NCBI GenBank assembly: GCA_030430515.1
Contig: JAUIKX010000166.1
Location: 1-7,629, forward strand
Length of the DNA stretch: 7,629 nucleotides
DNA from: Gammaproteobacteria bacterium
GTDB taxonomy: Bacteria; Pseudomonadota; Gammaproteobacteria; Pseudomonadales; Azotimanducaceae
Direction: 5' to 3'
The translations under genes were made by a program, and so were the position numbers. This document shows positions 1 to 5,942 of the stretch, in pieces (the stretch's first letter is position 1; every line of letters begins with the position of its first letter). A model generated the notes under the pieces. It was not told the origin of the DNA. It made no database searches and saw only the letters and a program-made list of their open reading frames with translations.

Positions 1-933
1 ACCCGCGGAGATGCTGTGGGTGGGCAATATCTGGCCGTCTTCGTCCTGCATGAGATAGGTACGATTGCCGTGCAGCACACCGACCTCGCCAGCGCTGAGG
101 GGTGCGGCATGCTCGCCGGTTTCGATGCCGTGGCCACCGGCTTCCGCACCGATCATCCGTACGTCGACATCGTCGATAAACGGATGAAAGAGACCAATGG
201 CATTGGACCCTCCACCGACGCAAGCAACGAGAACGTCCGGCAGACGCCCGGCCTGAGCAAGGATCTGGCTGCGAGCCTCCTGACCGATGTGGCTCTGAAA
301 GTCGCGCACCAGCATCGGATACGGGTGTGGCCCCGCGACCGTACCAATGATGTAGTGGGTGTCATCGATGCGCGTCACCCAATCTCTGAGCGCCTCGTTC
401 ATCGCATCTTTCAGAGTTCTGGTGCCGCTCGTCACCGGAATGACGTTGGCGCCGAGCAGTTTCATTCGGTAAACATTCAGGCTCTGACGATGTACATCCT
501 CTTCGCCCATGAACACATCGCATTCAAGGCCCAGTCGAGCGGCAACGGTCGCGGTCGCGACACCATGCTGGCCAGCACCGGTCTCCGCAATGACGCGCGG
601 TTTGCCCATGCGCTTGGCCAGGAGCGCCTGACCGATGGTGTTGTTCACCTTGTGCGCACCGGTGTGGTTCAGATCCTCGCGTTTCAGGTAGATCTGCACA
701 CCGTTGCCCAGCACCTCACTCAACCGCTCTGCGTGATACAGCGGCGAGGGGCGTCCAACGTAATGTGTGAGATCACGCTGCAATTCCTCCTGAAACTGAG
801 CGTCGTCTTTCACCGACTCATACAGCTCTGCCAGCTCGTCCAGAGCTGCCGTCAGCGTTTCTGCCACGAAGCGCCCGCCGAAAATGCCGAAGTGACCGTC
901 CTCAGACGGTTGGTTGTAGTTGCTACCGCTCAA
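1..933 (-). CDS. trpB: Tryptophan synthase beta subunit, 5' part (runs off left edge)
   Basis: TrpB is the PLP-dependent beta subunit of cytoplasmic tryptophan synthase. It condenses indole, channelled from TrpA, with L-serine to give tryptophan. I translated this strand by hand: 311 codons are visible of a family length near 400, so roughly the last quarter is missing. Visible landmarks are the N-terminal FGIFGGRFVAETL (residues 15-27), KREDLNHTGAHK with the Schiff-base lysine at residue 95, AETGAGQHG with the catalytic glutamate at 117, the phosphate-binding GGGSNA at 240-245, GGHGIETGEH near 266-275, and SISAG at the very edge. The start is taken as TTG (931-933): the frame has a TGA stop 7 codons upstream, no ATG or GTG lies between, and a GAGG sequence sits 8 bases before it. 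The TTG overlaps the trpF stop codon, suggesting translational coupling. No defect is visible in the part present. Confidence 0.96.
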   Translation of the reverse strand, partial: MSGSNYNQPSEDGHFGIFGGRFVAETLTAALDELAELYESVKDDAQFQEELQRDLTHYVGRPSPLYHAERLSEVLGNGVQIYLKREDLNHTGAHKVNNTIGQALLAKRMGKPRVIAETGAGQHGVATATVAARLGLECDVFMGEEDVHRQSLNVYRMKLLGANVIPVTSGTRTLKDAMNEALRDWVTRIDDTHYIIGTVAGPHPYPMLVRDFQSHIGQEARSQILAQAGRLPDVLVACVGGGSNAIGLFHPFIDDVDVRMIGAEAGGHGIETGEHAAPLSAGEVGVLHGNRTYLMQDEDGQILPTHSISAG

Positions 934-1550
934 GTCGATGACCTCGCTGCCTCAATGAATGCACTGACCTTGGCCAGATCCTTAACCCCTTTCGTTCCGC
1001 TCTCCACACCGCCGCTGACATCGACCCCACACGGGTGGGTTCGGGCGATTGCTTCCGCTACGTTGTCCGGCGTCAGCCCACCCGCAAGCAGCAGGTTCGT
1101 ATCCAGCGATGTCGGCCAGATCGACCAGTCGAAAGACTGTCCGGTGCCACCGGATTGCCCGCCCACGTATGCATCGAGCAGCAATGCACGAGCAGCCGGA
1201 TGCGATCTGGCAGCTCGGAGCGCATCGTCCGCCTCTCTCATGGCCACCGCTTTCAGATACGGCACACCAAACCGCTCGCATTCGCGAGCCGGCTCAGAGC
1301 CATGAAACTGAAGGTAGTCGACCGGACACCGTTCGAGCACCTGCTCGACCCACTGATGGGACGCGTCCATGAACACCGCAACCAGATCGACACGGCCCTT
1401 GAGCTTCTCTACGATCTGCACAGCTTCGGGCAACGCGATCTGTCTTGCCGCGCCCTGAACGAAGTTCAGACCGATCGCATCAGCACCCATCGCTGCAATG
1501 GCGGTCGCCTGGCTTTCGAGCGTCACACCACAGATCTTGGTAAGCGGCAC
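930..1550 (-). CDS. trpF: Phosphoribosylanthranilate isomerase
   Basis: TrpF converts N-(5'-phosphoribosyl)anthranilate to the 1-deoxyribulose phosphate form (CdRP), the third step of tryptophan synthesis from chorismate. It is a soluble single-domain TIM barrel. The 206-residue length fits monofunctional TrpF. The sequence shows KICG near the N-terminus with the catalytic cysteine at 7, LLLDAY with the general-acid aspartate at 126, GGTGQSFDW at 134-142, LAGGLTPDNV at 155-164 and GVDVSGGVES at 175-184. The last two are the phosphate-binding loops; the usual DVSSGVE reads DVSGGVE here. The start is GTG, placed so that KICG falls at the normal distance from the N-terminus; only a weak GGGAA-like purine patch precedes it. 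It lies 41 bases after truA, and its TGA stop overlaps the TTG start of trpB, consistent with one transcript. Confidence 0.95.
   Translation of the reverse strand: MPLTKICGVTLESQATAIAAMGADAIGLNFVQGAARQIALPEAVQIVEKLKGRVDLVAVFMDASHQWVEQVLERCPVDYLQFHGSEPARECERFGVPYLKAVAMREADDALRAARSHPAARALLLDAYVGGQSGGTGQSFDWSIWPTSLDTNLLLAGGLTPDNVAEAIARTHPCGVDVSGGVESGTKGVKDLAKVSAFIEAARSST
942..945 (-). promoter_or_regulatory. Ribosome binding site supporting the trpB TTG start
   Basis: A GAGG core on the minus strand lies inside the last codons of trpF, 8 bases before the TTG at 931-933. It decides the trpB start, because the only other options in this frame before the upstream stop are poor codons. The site is seen directly; its use is inferred. 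Confidence 0.6.
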
Positions 1551-1591
1551 AGCCGGTTCCCGTGGAAAAGGCGCGTAGTCTAGAGCCGCGG

Positions 1592-2410
1592 TTACAGGCT
1601 GTCGAGGGACGTTCTTGCGGCGAGCATCGGCGGCACCAGCCCTTGGGGCAGCGGCTCCGGCGACAACTCGTCCGGATAGCTCACACCCACGAGATACAAA
1701 CCGTGCGCAGGCGCAGTCCTACCGATCGCTGCTCGGCTTCGCGCAGCTACAGCGGCGGAAAATCCCGCCACATCCTGCCGTCCCTGGCCGACATCGAGCA
1801 GGGCGCCAGCGATATTGCGCATCATGCGCAGCACGAACGCATTGGCACGCACATCGATCCCTACCAGCCGTCCCCAGCGATGCACCCTTGCATGGTGAAC
1901 CAGCCGAAACGGGGAATGCGACTGACATCCGGCAGCCCGGAACGTCGAGAAGTCCTGCTCGCCGAGCAGATACTGCGCAGCCCTGTGCATGCGTGCATCG
2001 TCCAGCGGTTGGGTGAAATGCACCCGCCCTGCAGATAGAGGCTCCTCGTCGGATTCGAAGCACAGGTAGATATACTGCCGCCACAACGCAGAAAACCGTG
2101 CGTGAAAAGATTTGTTGACCGGCCTCGCCCACCGCACCCGCACACCTTTGGGAAGATGCGCGTTTACGCCCTTCGTCCAGGCTTTCAGCGGTCGGGCTAC
2201 CGGAGTCGTAAAGCTGACGACCTGGTGTGTGGCGTGAACACCGGTATCGGTTCGACCAGCGGCTGCGACCTGAATCGGGCAATCAGCCACACGGGAAACT
2301 GCGTCTTCGAGCGCGGCCTGCACGCTTGGCGCATGCGCCTGGCGCTGCCAGCCCTGGAACGCATCGCCGTCGTACGCAACAGCCAGCGCAAGATATTCAG
2401 GCTGGCCCAC
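1592..2410 (-). CDS. truA: tRNA pseudouridine(38-40) synthase TruA
   Basis: TruA isomerises uridines 38, 39 and 40 in the anticodon arm of many tRNAs to pseudouridine, in the cytoplasm and usually as a dimer. The 272-residue product matches the family length. It opens with the typical YLALAVAYDGDAFQGWQRQ, followed by the catalytic signature AAGRTDTGVHA with the nucleophilic aspartate at residue 55. Further on are the HARFSALWRQYIYL segment and the C-terminal RANAFVLRMMRNIAGALLDVG block, both conserved in TruA. The start is GTG at 2408-2410: there is no in-frame ATG near the N-terminus and the YDGxxFxGWQ motif is at its normal position. Only 8 bases separate it from the fimV stop, and no strong ribosome binding site is visible in the gap, so translation probably depends on ribosomes finishing fimV. 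The fimV-truA-trpF order is known from Pseudomonas. Confidence 0.96.
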   Translation of the reverse strand: MGQPEYLALAVAYDGDAFQGWQRQAHAPSVQAALEDAVSRVADCPIQVAAAGRTDTGVHATHQVVSFTTPVARPLKAWTKGVNAHLPKGVRVRWARPVNKSFHARFSALWRQYIYLCFESDEEPLSAGRVHFTQPLDDARMHRAAQYLLGEQDFSTFRAAGCQSHSPFRLVHHARVHRWGRLVGIDVRANAFVLRMMRNIAGALLDVGQGRQDVAGFSAAVAARSRAAIGRTAPAHGLYLVGVSYPDELSPEPLPQGLVPPMLAARTSLDSL

Positions 2411-2418
2411 GTTTTCTG

Positions 2419-5400
2419 TCAGGAAGCGAGACCATCCAGAAGATTCTGTGCGGTATTGCGCTGACTTTCGGAACCTTCCTGAAGCACTTCACCAAGAATG
2501 TCACGAGCGCCGTCTTCATCACCCATGTCGATATAAGCCTGAGCAAGATCGAGTTTGGTGTCGGCAGCATCAGCTTCACCGAGCAGATCATCTTCGAACA
2601 GATCGTCATCGGAATCGCTTTCGGTGACGCCGCCAAGGAGCCCGGCGCCGTGATCGACTTCGTCCAACGCTGGAACATCGGCATCGTCTGAGCGGCTGAA
2701 CGACAGGATCTGTGCGCTATCCTCATCTTCCTGCGGGTCACCAGCGGGACCATCATCTTCAAGGTCCGACAGCACATCGTCCAGCACATCCAGGTCGTCG
2801 TCAGCTTCATCTACCGTGGTCACCGTCCCGAAGGACTCCGATGTGTCAGCCTCTCCGAGCAGGTCGGAATCCGCATCGAGTTCGGCAAGCAGATCTTCAA
2901 TCTCGAGGTCGTCATCACCCGTCAGGTCGAGCCCTGCGCCCTGAGCCTCATCATCGGAAGCTGCGTCGCTCTGCTTGTCCGGGTCGAAATCCATGCCCAG
3001 ATCACCGCCGAGCAGGTTGTCATCTGACGCGCCCCCCACCTGATCGTCGAGCGTTTCGTACTCGCCATCGTCATTATCGAGCCCCAGATCGAACTCTGAG
3101 TCGTCTTCGGATTCGACGGTTCCACCCAACAGGTCCCCAGCGCCGCCCAGGTCTTGAGCCTCTTCGCTTTCATCCGTCACCCCGCCAAGGATGTCGTCTT
3201 CAAAGCTGAGATCGAAGTCATCGTCCTGCTCAGACGCGCCGTCGCCGGTTTCGACACCCTGAAGCAGTTCATCGACCTCATTGCCCAGCTGCTCGAGCTC
3301 ATCGAGTTCAGGTATCTCTCCGTCGACGGACACTTCATCCGTCAGCGTATCGTCCACTCCGCCGAGAAGATCGTCGACCGTCGTTTCGATGGTGTCTTCG
3401 GAATCCAGATCATCCAGCTCATCGAGCAGATCGAACTCCGACTCATCATCTTCTTCACTCTGTCCTGCGTAAGCACCGGCAGCACCTGCGCCGGCTGCGA
3501 CAACACCTGCCGCAAGTGCGCCCGCACTGCTGTCATCGCCATCGTCAAACGTGGATTCTTCACCTTCCGGCAGGGAGTCCTCGAGTTCGCGAGCGGCAAG
3601 CAGAATGTCCTGATCCGAACAGCGCTCCATCAGTTCCGGCAGATGGCTGTCGAAGGTCTGTCTGTCTCCACCGGCCACCGCTACTTCGAGCAGCTTCAGG
3701 CGGACGTCATGACGGTTGGGGTCTTCCTCAAGCGCGCCGGTCAACAGACCGATCGCGTGCGGATAACGGCCATAGGCGGCATAAATGTCTGCCTCACCGA
3801 TCACGTCGCTGGTCTGCAGTGACGGTGCGGATGTGGCCCCGACATCATCAGTACCCAGGTCGTCAGCAAACTCCACCTGGTCATCGTCATGACCTTCCTC
3901 TTCGAGCTGCGCAAGGATGTCCATGTCAACCTCAGGGTCGGCACTTTCATCACCGCTGAGATCGAAAGCGTCGTCCAGCTCTTCGTCTTCGGTGTCCCGG
4001 CCTGCAGCCGAATCGGACACATCGCCAATCATGAAGTCACCGGCCGCTTCTTCAGCCTGCGGGGCGTTTACCGCTTCCGCGTATGCTGCATCATGCGAAG
4101 CCTGCTGACGGCGTCGGAACCAGATGAACGCACCGATCAGAGCCAGTACCAAAGCCGCCGCACCGGCTGCAAGCGTCATGCTGGGAGACTTCCAGAATGG
4201 CGTGCCTGCATCATCTGCGGGGCGGCTTTGGGTCGGGCTCTGCGGACGCTGATTGAGATTCTTGAGTTCAGCTCGAGTCTTTTCCAACTGCTCCCGAAGG
4301 GCAGCCAGCTCCTGATCCTGAACCTCCAGGCGCCGATCACGCACGGCGATCTGGTCGGTGGACTGCTGGCGCTCACGATCCAGCTGGTAGCTCAGCTCGT
4401 CGATCTCACGACTGAGACGTTCATTCTCTTCCGCCACCTGCGAGCCGGAACGGCTGGTGCCCTGGGCAACATCGCCTTCACCGGCGACGATCTGCAGCGT
4501 GCCGCCTTCGACCTGCTCCCTCGGGGCTGCCGGGGAACGGTCTGTCGTGGCGTCGACCTGCTGCCTCAGTTCAGGTGTCTGTGTATCGCGCGCGGCAACC
4601 TGCTCGCGGGCTGCGGGGCGCGCGATGCCGCGCCACACGTCAGCCTGCCGGCTCACCTCGGCAGTCGCTTCAGCAACCGTGAGAGACTGCGCTTCCGACT
4701 GAGACGGCATGCGGAGTACATAACCCGCCTTCATCAGATTGATGTTGCCGTCGATAAAGGCTTCAGGGTTGGCCCGCTGAATCGCGAGCATGTACTGGTT
4801 GACGCTGACCTGCTCGCTGGGCCGGTTGCGGTACGCCACCGACCACAGCGTGTCGCTTCGCCCCGTCATCATTTCTCCCCTCGGGGAGCTGGAGCCACCC
4901 AGAGAAACCTGAGTGCCTCTCTGTGATGGCCGGCCCGACACCCGGCCCGAAGGCGGTGGCGGGCTGGGCGCCACGGAACGTGCAGGGGGTGCAGACACCA
5001 CCTCACGCTCCGCCCTCACCGGTGCCTGCACGGTAGCCGTGTAAGTCGGCGGATCGAGCAGCACGGTGTACTCCTTGAGCAGCCGGCCCTGAGGCCAGAG
5101 CACCTCAACCAGAAAGTTCAGGTAAGGCTCTGCCATCGGCTGAGCGCTGGATACCCGAATCACCGGCTCGCCATCAGCCATTTCTACGGCGAAACGCAAG
5201 CTGGTCAGAAAGAAGAAACGCTCGACACCCACCCGTTCGAAATCTTCACGGGTCGCCAGTGAAACGATGACCTCGGTAGCCTGCAGACCTTCCGCATCGT
5301 AGAGCGGAATGGAGGCGCTGAATCTTTCGTTGAGATGAGAGTCGAGCTCGATGTCACCAAGGCCGAGAGCCAGCGCTTGATGCGGCAGACAGACAGCGAG

Positions 5401-5442
5401 CAGGAGTGCCGCGCTGCTGCGAGCGATCATCCGGACAACCAT
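2419..5442 (-). CDS. fimV: FimV/HubP-family polar organiser (LysM, single membrane helix, acidic cytoplasmic domain)
   Basis: FimV/HubP proteins sit at the cell pole, bind peptidoglycan from the periplasmic side and recruit cytoplasmic partners for type IV pili, flagella, chemotaxis arrays or chromosome origins. The 1007-residue product shows a signal peptide (1-25, ending A-L-A), the FimV N-terminal core (about 26-133, starting LGLGDIELDSHLNE), a Pro/Ser/Arg-rich linker (140-190), a LysM-like segment (about 195-245, DTLWSVAYR to GYVLRMP), a coiled coil (335-400), a membrane helix (422-442) capped by RRRQ, a TPR-like pair (about 548-625), a very acidic repeat-bearing region (661-960) and the conserved C-terminal FimV domain (962-1007, KLDLAQAYIDMGDEDGARDIL). 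I chose ATG 5440-5442 over the ATG 30 codons upstream because AGGAGG precedes it and the extension would put a basic tail before the signal peptide. truA follows after 8 bases. Which polar machinery it serves cannot be read from this window. Confidence 0.95.
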   Translation of the reverse strand: MVVRMIARSSAALLLAVCLPHQALALGLGDIELDSHLNERFSASIPLYDAEGLQATEVIVSLATREDFERVGVERFFFLTSLRFAVEMADGEPVIRVSSAQPMAEPYLNFLVEVLWPQGRLLKEYTVLLDPPTYTATVQAPVRAEREVVSAPPARSVAPSPPPPSGRVSGRPSQRGTQVSLGGSSSPRGEMMTGRSDTLWSVAYRNRPSEQVSVNQYMLAIQRANPEAFIDGNINLMKAGYVLRMPSQSEAQSLTVAEATAEVSRQADVWRGIARPAAREQVAARDTQTPELRQQVDATTDRSPAAPREQVEGGTLQIVAGEGDVAQGTSRSGSQVAEENERLSREIDELSYQLDRERQQSTDQIAVRDRRLEVQDQELAALREQLEKTRAELKNLNQRPQSPTQSRPADDAGTPFWKSPSMTLAAGAAALVLALIGAFIWFRRRQQASHDAAYAEAVNAPQAEEAAGDFMIGDVSDSAAGRDTEDEELDDAFDLSGDESADPEVDMDILAQLEEEGHDDDQVEFADDLGTDDVGATSAPSLQTSDVIGEADIYAAYGRYPHAIGLLTGALEEDPNRHDVRLKLLEVAVAGGDRQTFDSHLPELMERCSDQDILLAARELEDSLPEGEESTFDDGDDSSAGALAAGVVAAGAGAAGAYAGQSEEDDESEFDLLDELDDLDSEDTIETTVDDLLGGVDDTLTDEVSVDGEIPELDELEQLGNEVDELLQGVETGDGASEQDDDFDLSFEDDILGGVTDESEEAQDLGGAGDLLGGTVESEDDSEFDLGLDNDDGEYETLDDQVGGASDDNLLGGDLGMDFDPDKQSDAASDDEAQGAGLDLTGDDDLEIEDLLAELDADSDLLGEADTSESFGTVTTVDEADDDLDVLDDVLSDLEDDGPAGDPQEDEDSAQILSFSRSDDADVPALDEVDHGAGLLGGVTESDSDDDLFEDDLLGEADAADTKLDLAQAYIDMGDEDGARDILGEVLQEGSESQRNTAQNLLDGLAS
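2422..2559 (-). other. FimV C-terminal conserved domain (region of fimV)
   Basis: Residues 962-1007 of FimV read as two short helices, LDLAQAYIDMGDEDGARDILGEVL followed by QRNTAQNLLDGL. This TPR-like cap is the best conserved cytoplasmic part of the family. In Pseudomonas FimV and Vibrio HubP the C-terminal end is reported to contact cytoplasmic partners. Its presence shows that the gene is intact to its stop codon. Confidence 0.85.
2575..3375 (-). repeat. Degenerate DLLGG-type repeats in the acidic region of FimV
   Basis: Seven copies of a hexapeptide resembling D-D-L-L-G-G occur in FimV, beginning at residues 690, 749, 769, 808, 859, 933 and 951. The variants are DDLLGG, DDILGG, GDLLGG, DNLLGG, SDLLGE, AGLLGG and DDLLGE. 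Spacing is irregular (18 to 74 residues). The linkers are Asp/Glu/Ser-rich with a few Phe/Leu. At DNA level the copies appear as variants of CCGCCGAGCAGGTC on the plus strand. HubP of Vibrio has long acidic repeats in the same place; these are shorter and more divergent. Confidence 0.75.
4117..4179 (-). other. Single membrane-spanning helix of FimV
   Basis: Residues 422-442 (MTLAAGAAALVLALIGAFIWF) are uncharged and hydrophobic, flanked by FWKSPS on the N-terminal side and RRRQ on the C-terminal side. The positive residues after the helix fit the positive-inside rule. This places the LysM and coiled coil in the periplasm and the acidic and TPR part in the cytoplasm. Confidence 0.9.
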
Positions 5443-5452
5443 AGGTAAATAT

Positions 5453-5458
5453 CCTCCT
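5453..5458 (-). promoter_or_regulatory. Ribosome binding site of fimV
   Basis: A perfect AGGAGG on the minus strand lies 10 bases before the ATG at 5440-5442. It decides the start in favour of the protein beginning MVVRMIARSS. The second ATG, four codons later, is further from the site. The upstream ATG at 5530-5532 has no comparable site. Confidence 0.8.
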
Positions 5459-5495
5459 GCGAAGAACCTGAATACACGTCTAGGGGTTTTGGCGT

Positions 5496-5510
5496 GACGC
5501 GTGTCGCGTC
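5496..5510 (-). other. Short perfect hairpin in the fimV leader
   Basis: GACGCG and CGCGTC form a perfect 6-bp stem with a 3-base loop. It lies about 54 bases upstream of the fimV start codon. No run of T follows on either strand, so it is not a factor-independent terminator. It could be a small RNA structure in the leader or a dyad DNA site. Function unknown. Confidence 0.45.
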
Positions 5511-5576
5511 CTGAGGTCTGGTTCACTCGCATCCCATCAAATCCATGTGTGGCAACCTATCGCATACACTGCGTTT

Positions 5577-5617
5577 CCGGGCACCGTGCAGCTTCTGCAG
5601 CTCGGTGCTCAGCCCGG
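5577..5617 (-). other. Long imperfect hairpin in the fimV leader
   Basis: GCACCG (5581-5586) pairs perfectly with CGGTGC (5603-5608). An outer CCGG pair (5577-5580 with 5614-5617) extends it across a 5-base bulge. Inside, CTGC/GCAG can form a further 4-bp stem. No T-tract follows on either strand, so a terminator is unlikely. It lies 135-175 bases upstream of the fimV start. The pairing is seen in the sequence; any regulatory role is inference. Confidence 0.45.
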
Positions 5618-5760
5618 CCATCAGCCCGACTGCGCAGCGATCCTTCCCTGTTCCATGAGAACAGAGATCCAATCAAAGCTTCGAACAAACAAAGACAACC
5701 GCCAGGTAACTCCTTCCCGAAGGCACCTTAGCTTAAGCCGGATGTGCAATGTATGGCCTA

Positions 5761-5785
5761 AGTATCACTTTTTTCTAGTGAAACT
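5761..5785. repeat. Inverted repeat AGTATCACT/AGTGAAACT
   Basis: The two 9-base arms pair with a single internal A-A mismatch and enclose a 7-base loop that is nearly all T on the plus strand. It abuts the inverted repeat at 5785-5817, so the two dyads stand side by side. It could be a second leader hairpin or an operator-like DNA dyad for a repressor. I cannot tell which from sequence. Confidence 0.45.
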
Positions 5786-5817
5786 TTCCAGGGCAATCTC
5801 TCAAATTGCCCTGAAAA
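5785..5817 (-). repeat. Strong inverted repeat CAGGGCAAT/ATTGCCCTG
   Basis: A perfect 9-bp stem with a 7-base loop (5789-5813). On the minus-strand RNA it extends by one U-G wobble and three U-A pairs to 13 bp; on the plus strand the same position is a C-A mismatch. The sense transcript therefore folds better. The minus strand continues with GTTTCAC rather than a T-run, so it is not a textbook terminator. It lies about 125-160 bases after the asd stop and may protect the 3' end of leuB-asd mRNA or act in the fimV leader. Confidence 0.55.
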
Positions 5818-5867
5818 CTGCGACGCATTCTGCGCGTTTACACGGCTGTTGTCTCGCTGAGGGTCGT

Positions 5868-5900
5868 AAAATTGGAGCCTTCAGCCACAAACTAGAAGGC
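5868..5900 (-). terminator. Weak candidate terminator downstream of asd
   Basis: GCCTTC (5895-5900) pairs with GAAGGC (5877-5882) as a 6-bp stem around a 12-base interior. After the stem the minus strand reads TCCAATTTT, a short and interrupted T-run. It lies about 45 bases after the asd stop, a normal place for a terminator. The stem is short and the T-run begins 5 bases late, so the call is tentative. Confidence 0.3.
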
Positions 5901-5942
5901 GTTCTGCCAGAAAACCGCACGCCATCGGCAAGATAATAGACG

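Larger units (their letters stand above)
5443..5942 (-). other. 500-base asd-fimV intergenic region / fimV leader
   Basis: I see no convincing gene here. The stretch 5640-5820 is clearly lower in GC than the coding regions: I count 26 of 60 for 5641-5700 and 23 of 60 for 5761-5820. It contains several inverted repeats (5496-5510, 5577-5617, 5761-5785, 5785-5817, 5877-5900), listed separately where strong. Octamer direct repeats are also present: TCAGCCCG at 5609-5616 and 5621-5628, and TCCTTCCC at 5641-5648 and 5711-5718. I scanned by eye for sigma-70 and sigma-54 promoters on the minus strand and found no pair of boxes with good matches and correct spacing. By position it must carry the fimV promoter unless fimV is read through from leuB-asd. 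Confidence 0.6.

Noticed and set aside
16..1305. Long plus-strand open frame of 429 codons spanning trpB and trpF
   Set aside because: It is antisense to two genes with complete catalytic motifs, crosses their junction, and its translation resembles no family I recognise. It is a by-product of codon use on the opposite strand.
3154..4926. Plus-strand open frames of 222 and 345 codons opposite fimV
   Set aside because: Asp/Glu-rich sense codons (GAC, GAT, GAA) give few stops when read in reverse. The products show no domain order, and FimV is clearly the real gene.
5389..5391. Cys18 of FimV as a lipoprotein attachment site
   Set aside because: The preceding residues read L-A-V-C. A lipobox needs Gly, Ala or Ser directly before the cysteine, and the A-L-A site for signal peptidase I lies just after.
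5443..5532. A 30-residue N-terminal extension of FimV starting at the ATG at 5530-5532
   Set aside because: It would place a long Arg-rich tail ahead of a normal signal peptide, has no ribosome binding site, and leaves the perfect AGGAGG at 5453-5458 unexplained.
5718..5785. Plus-strand terminator ending in the T-run at 5769-5774
   Set aside because: The stem before it (CTTAAGCC with GGCCTAAG) has a mismatch and a long loop, is separated from the T-run, and no plus-strand gene ends here.
5547..5936. Plus-strand frame of 129 codons in the asd-fimV gap
   Set aside because: No ribosome binding site of note, no recognisable domain, mixed composition, and it runs against all neighbouring genes through several hairpins. 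More likely chance, though homology search would settle it.
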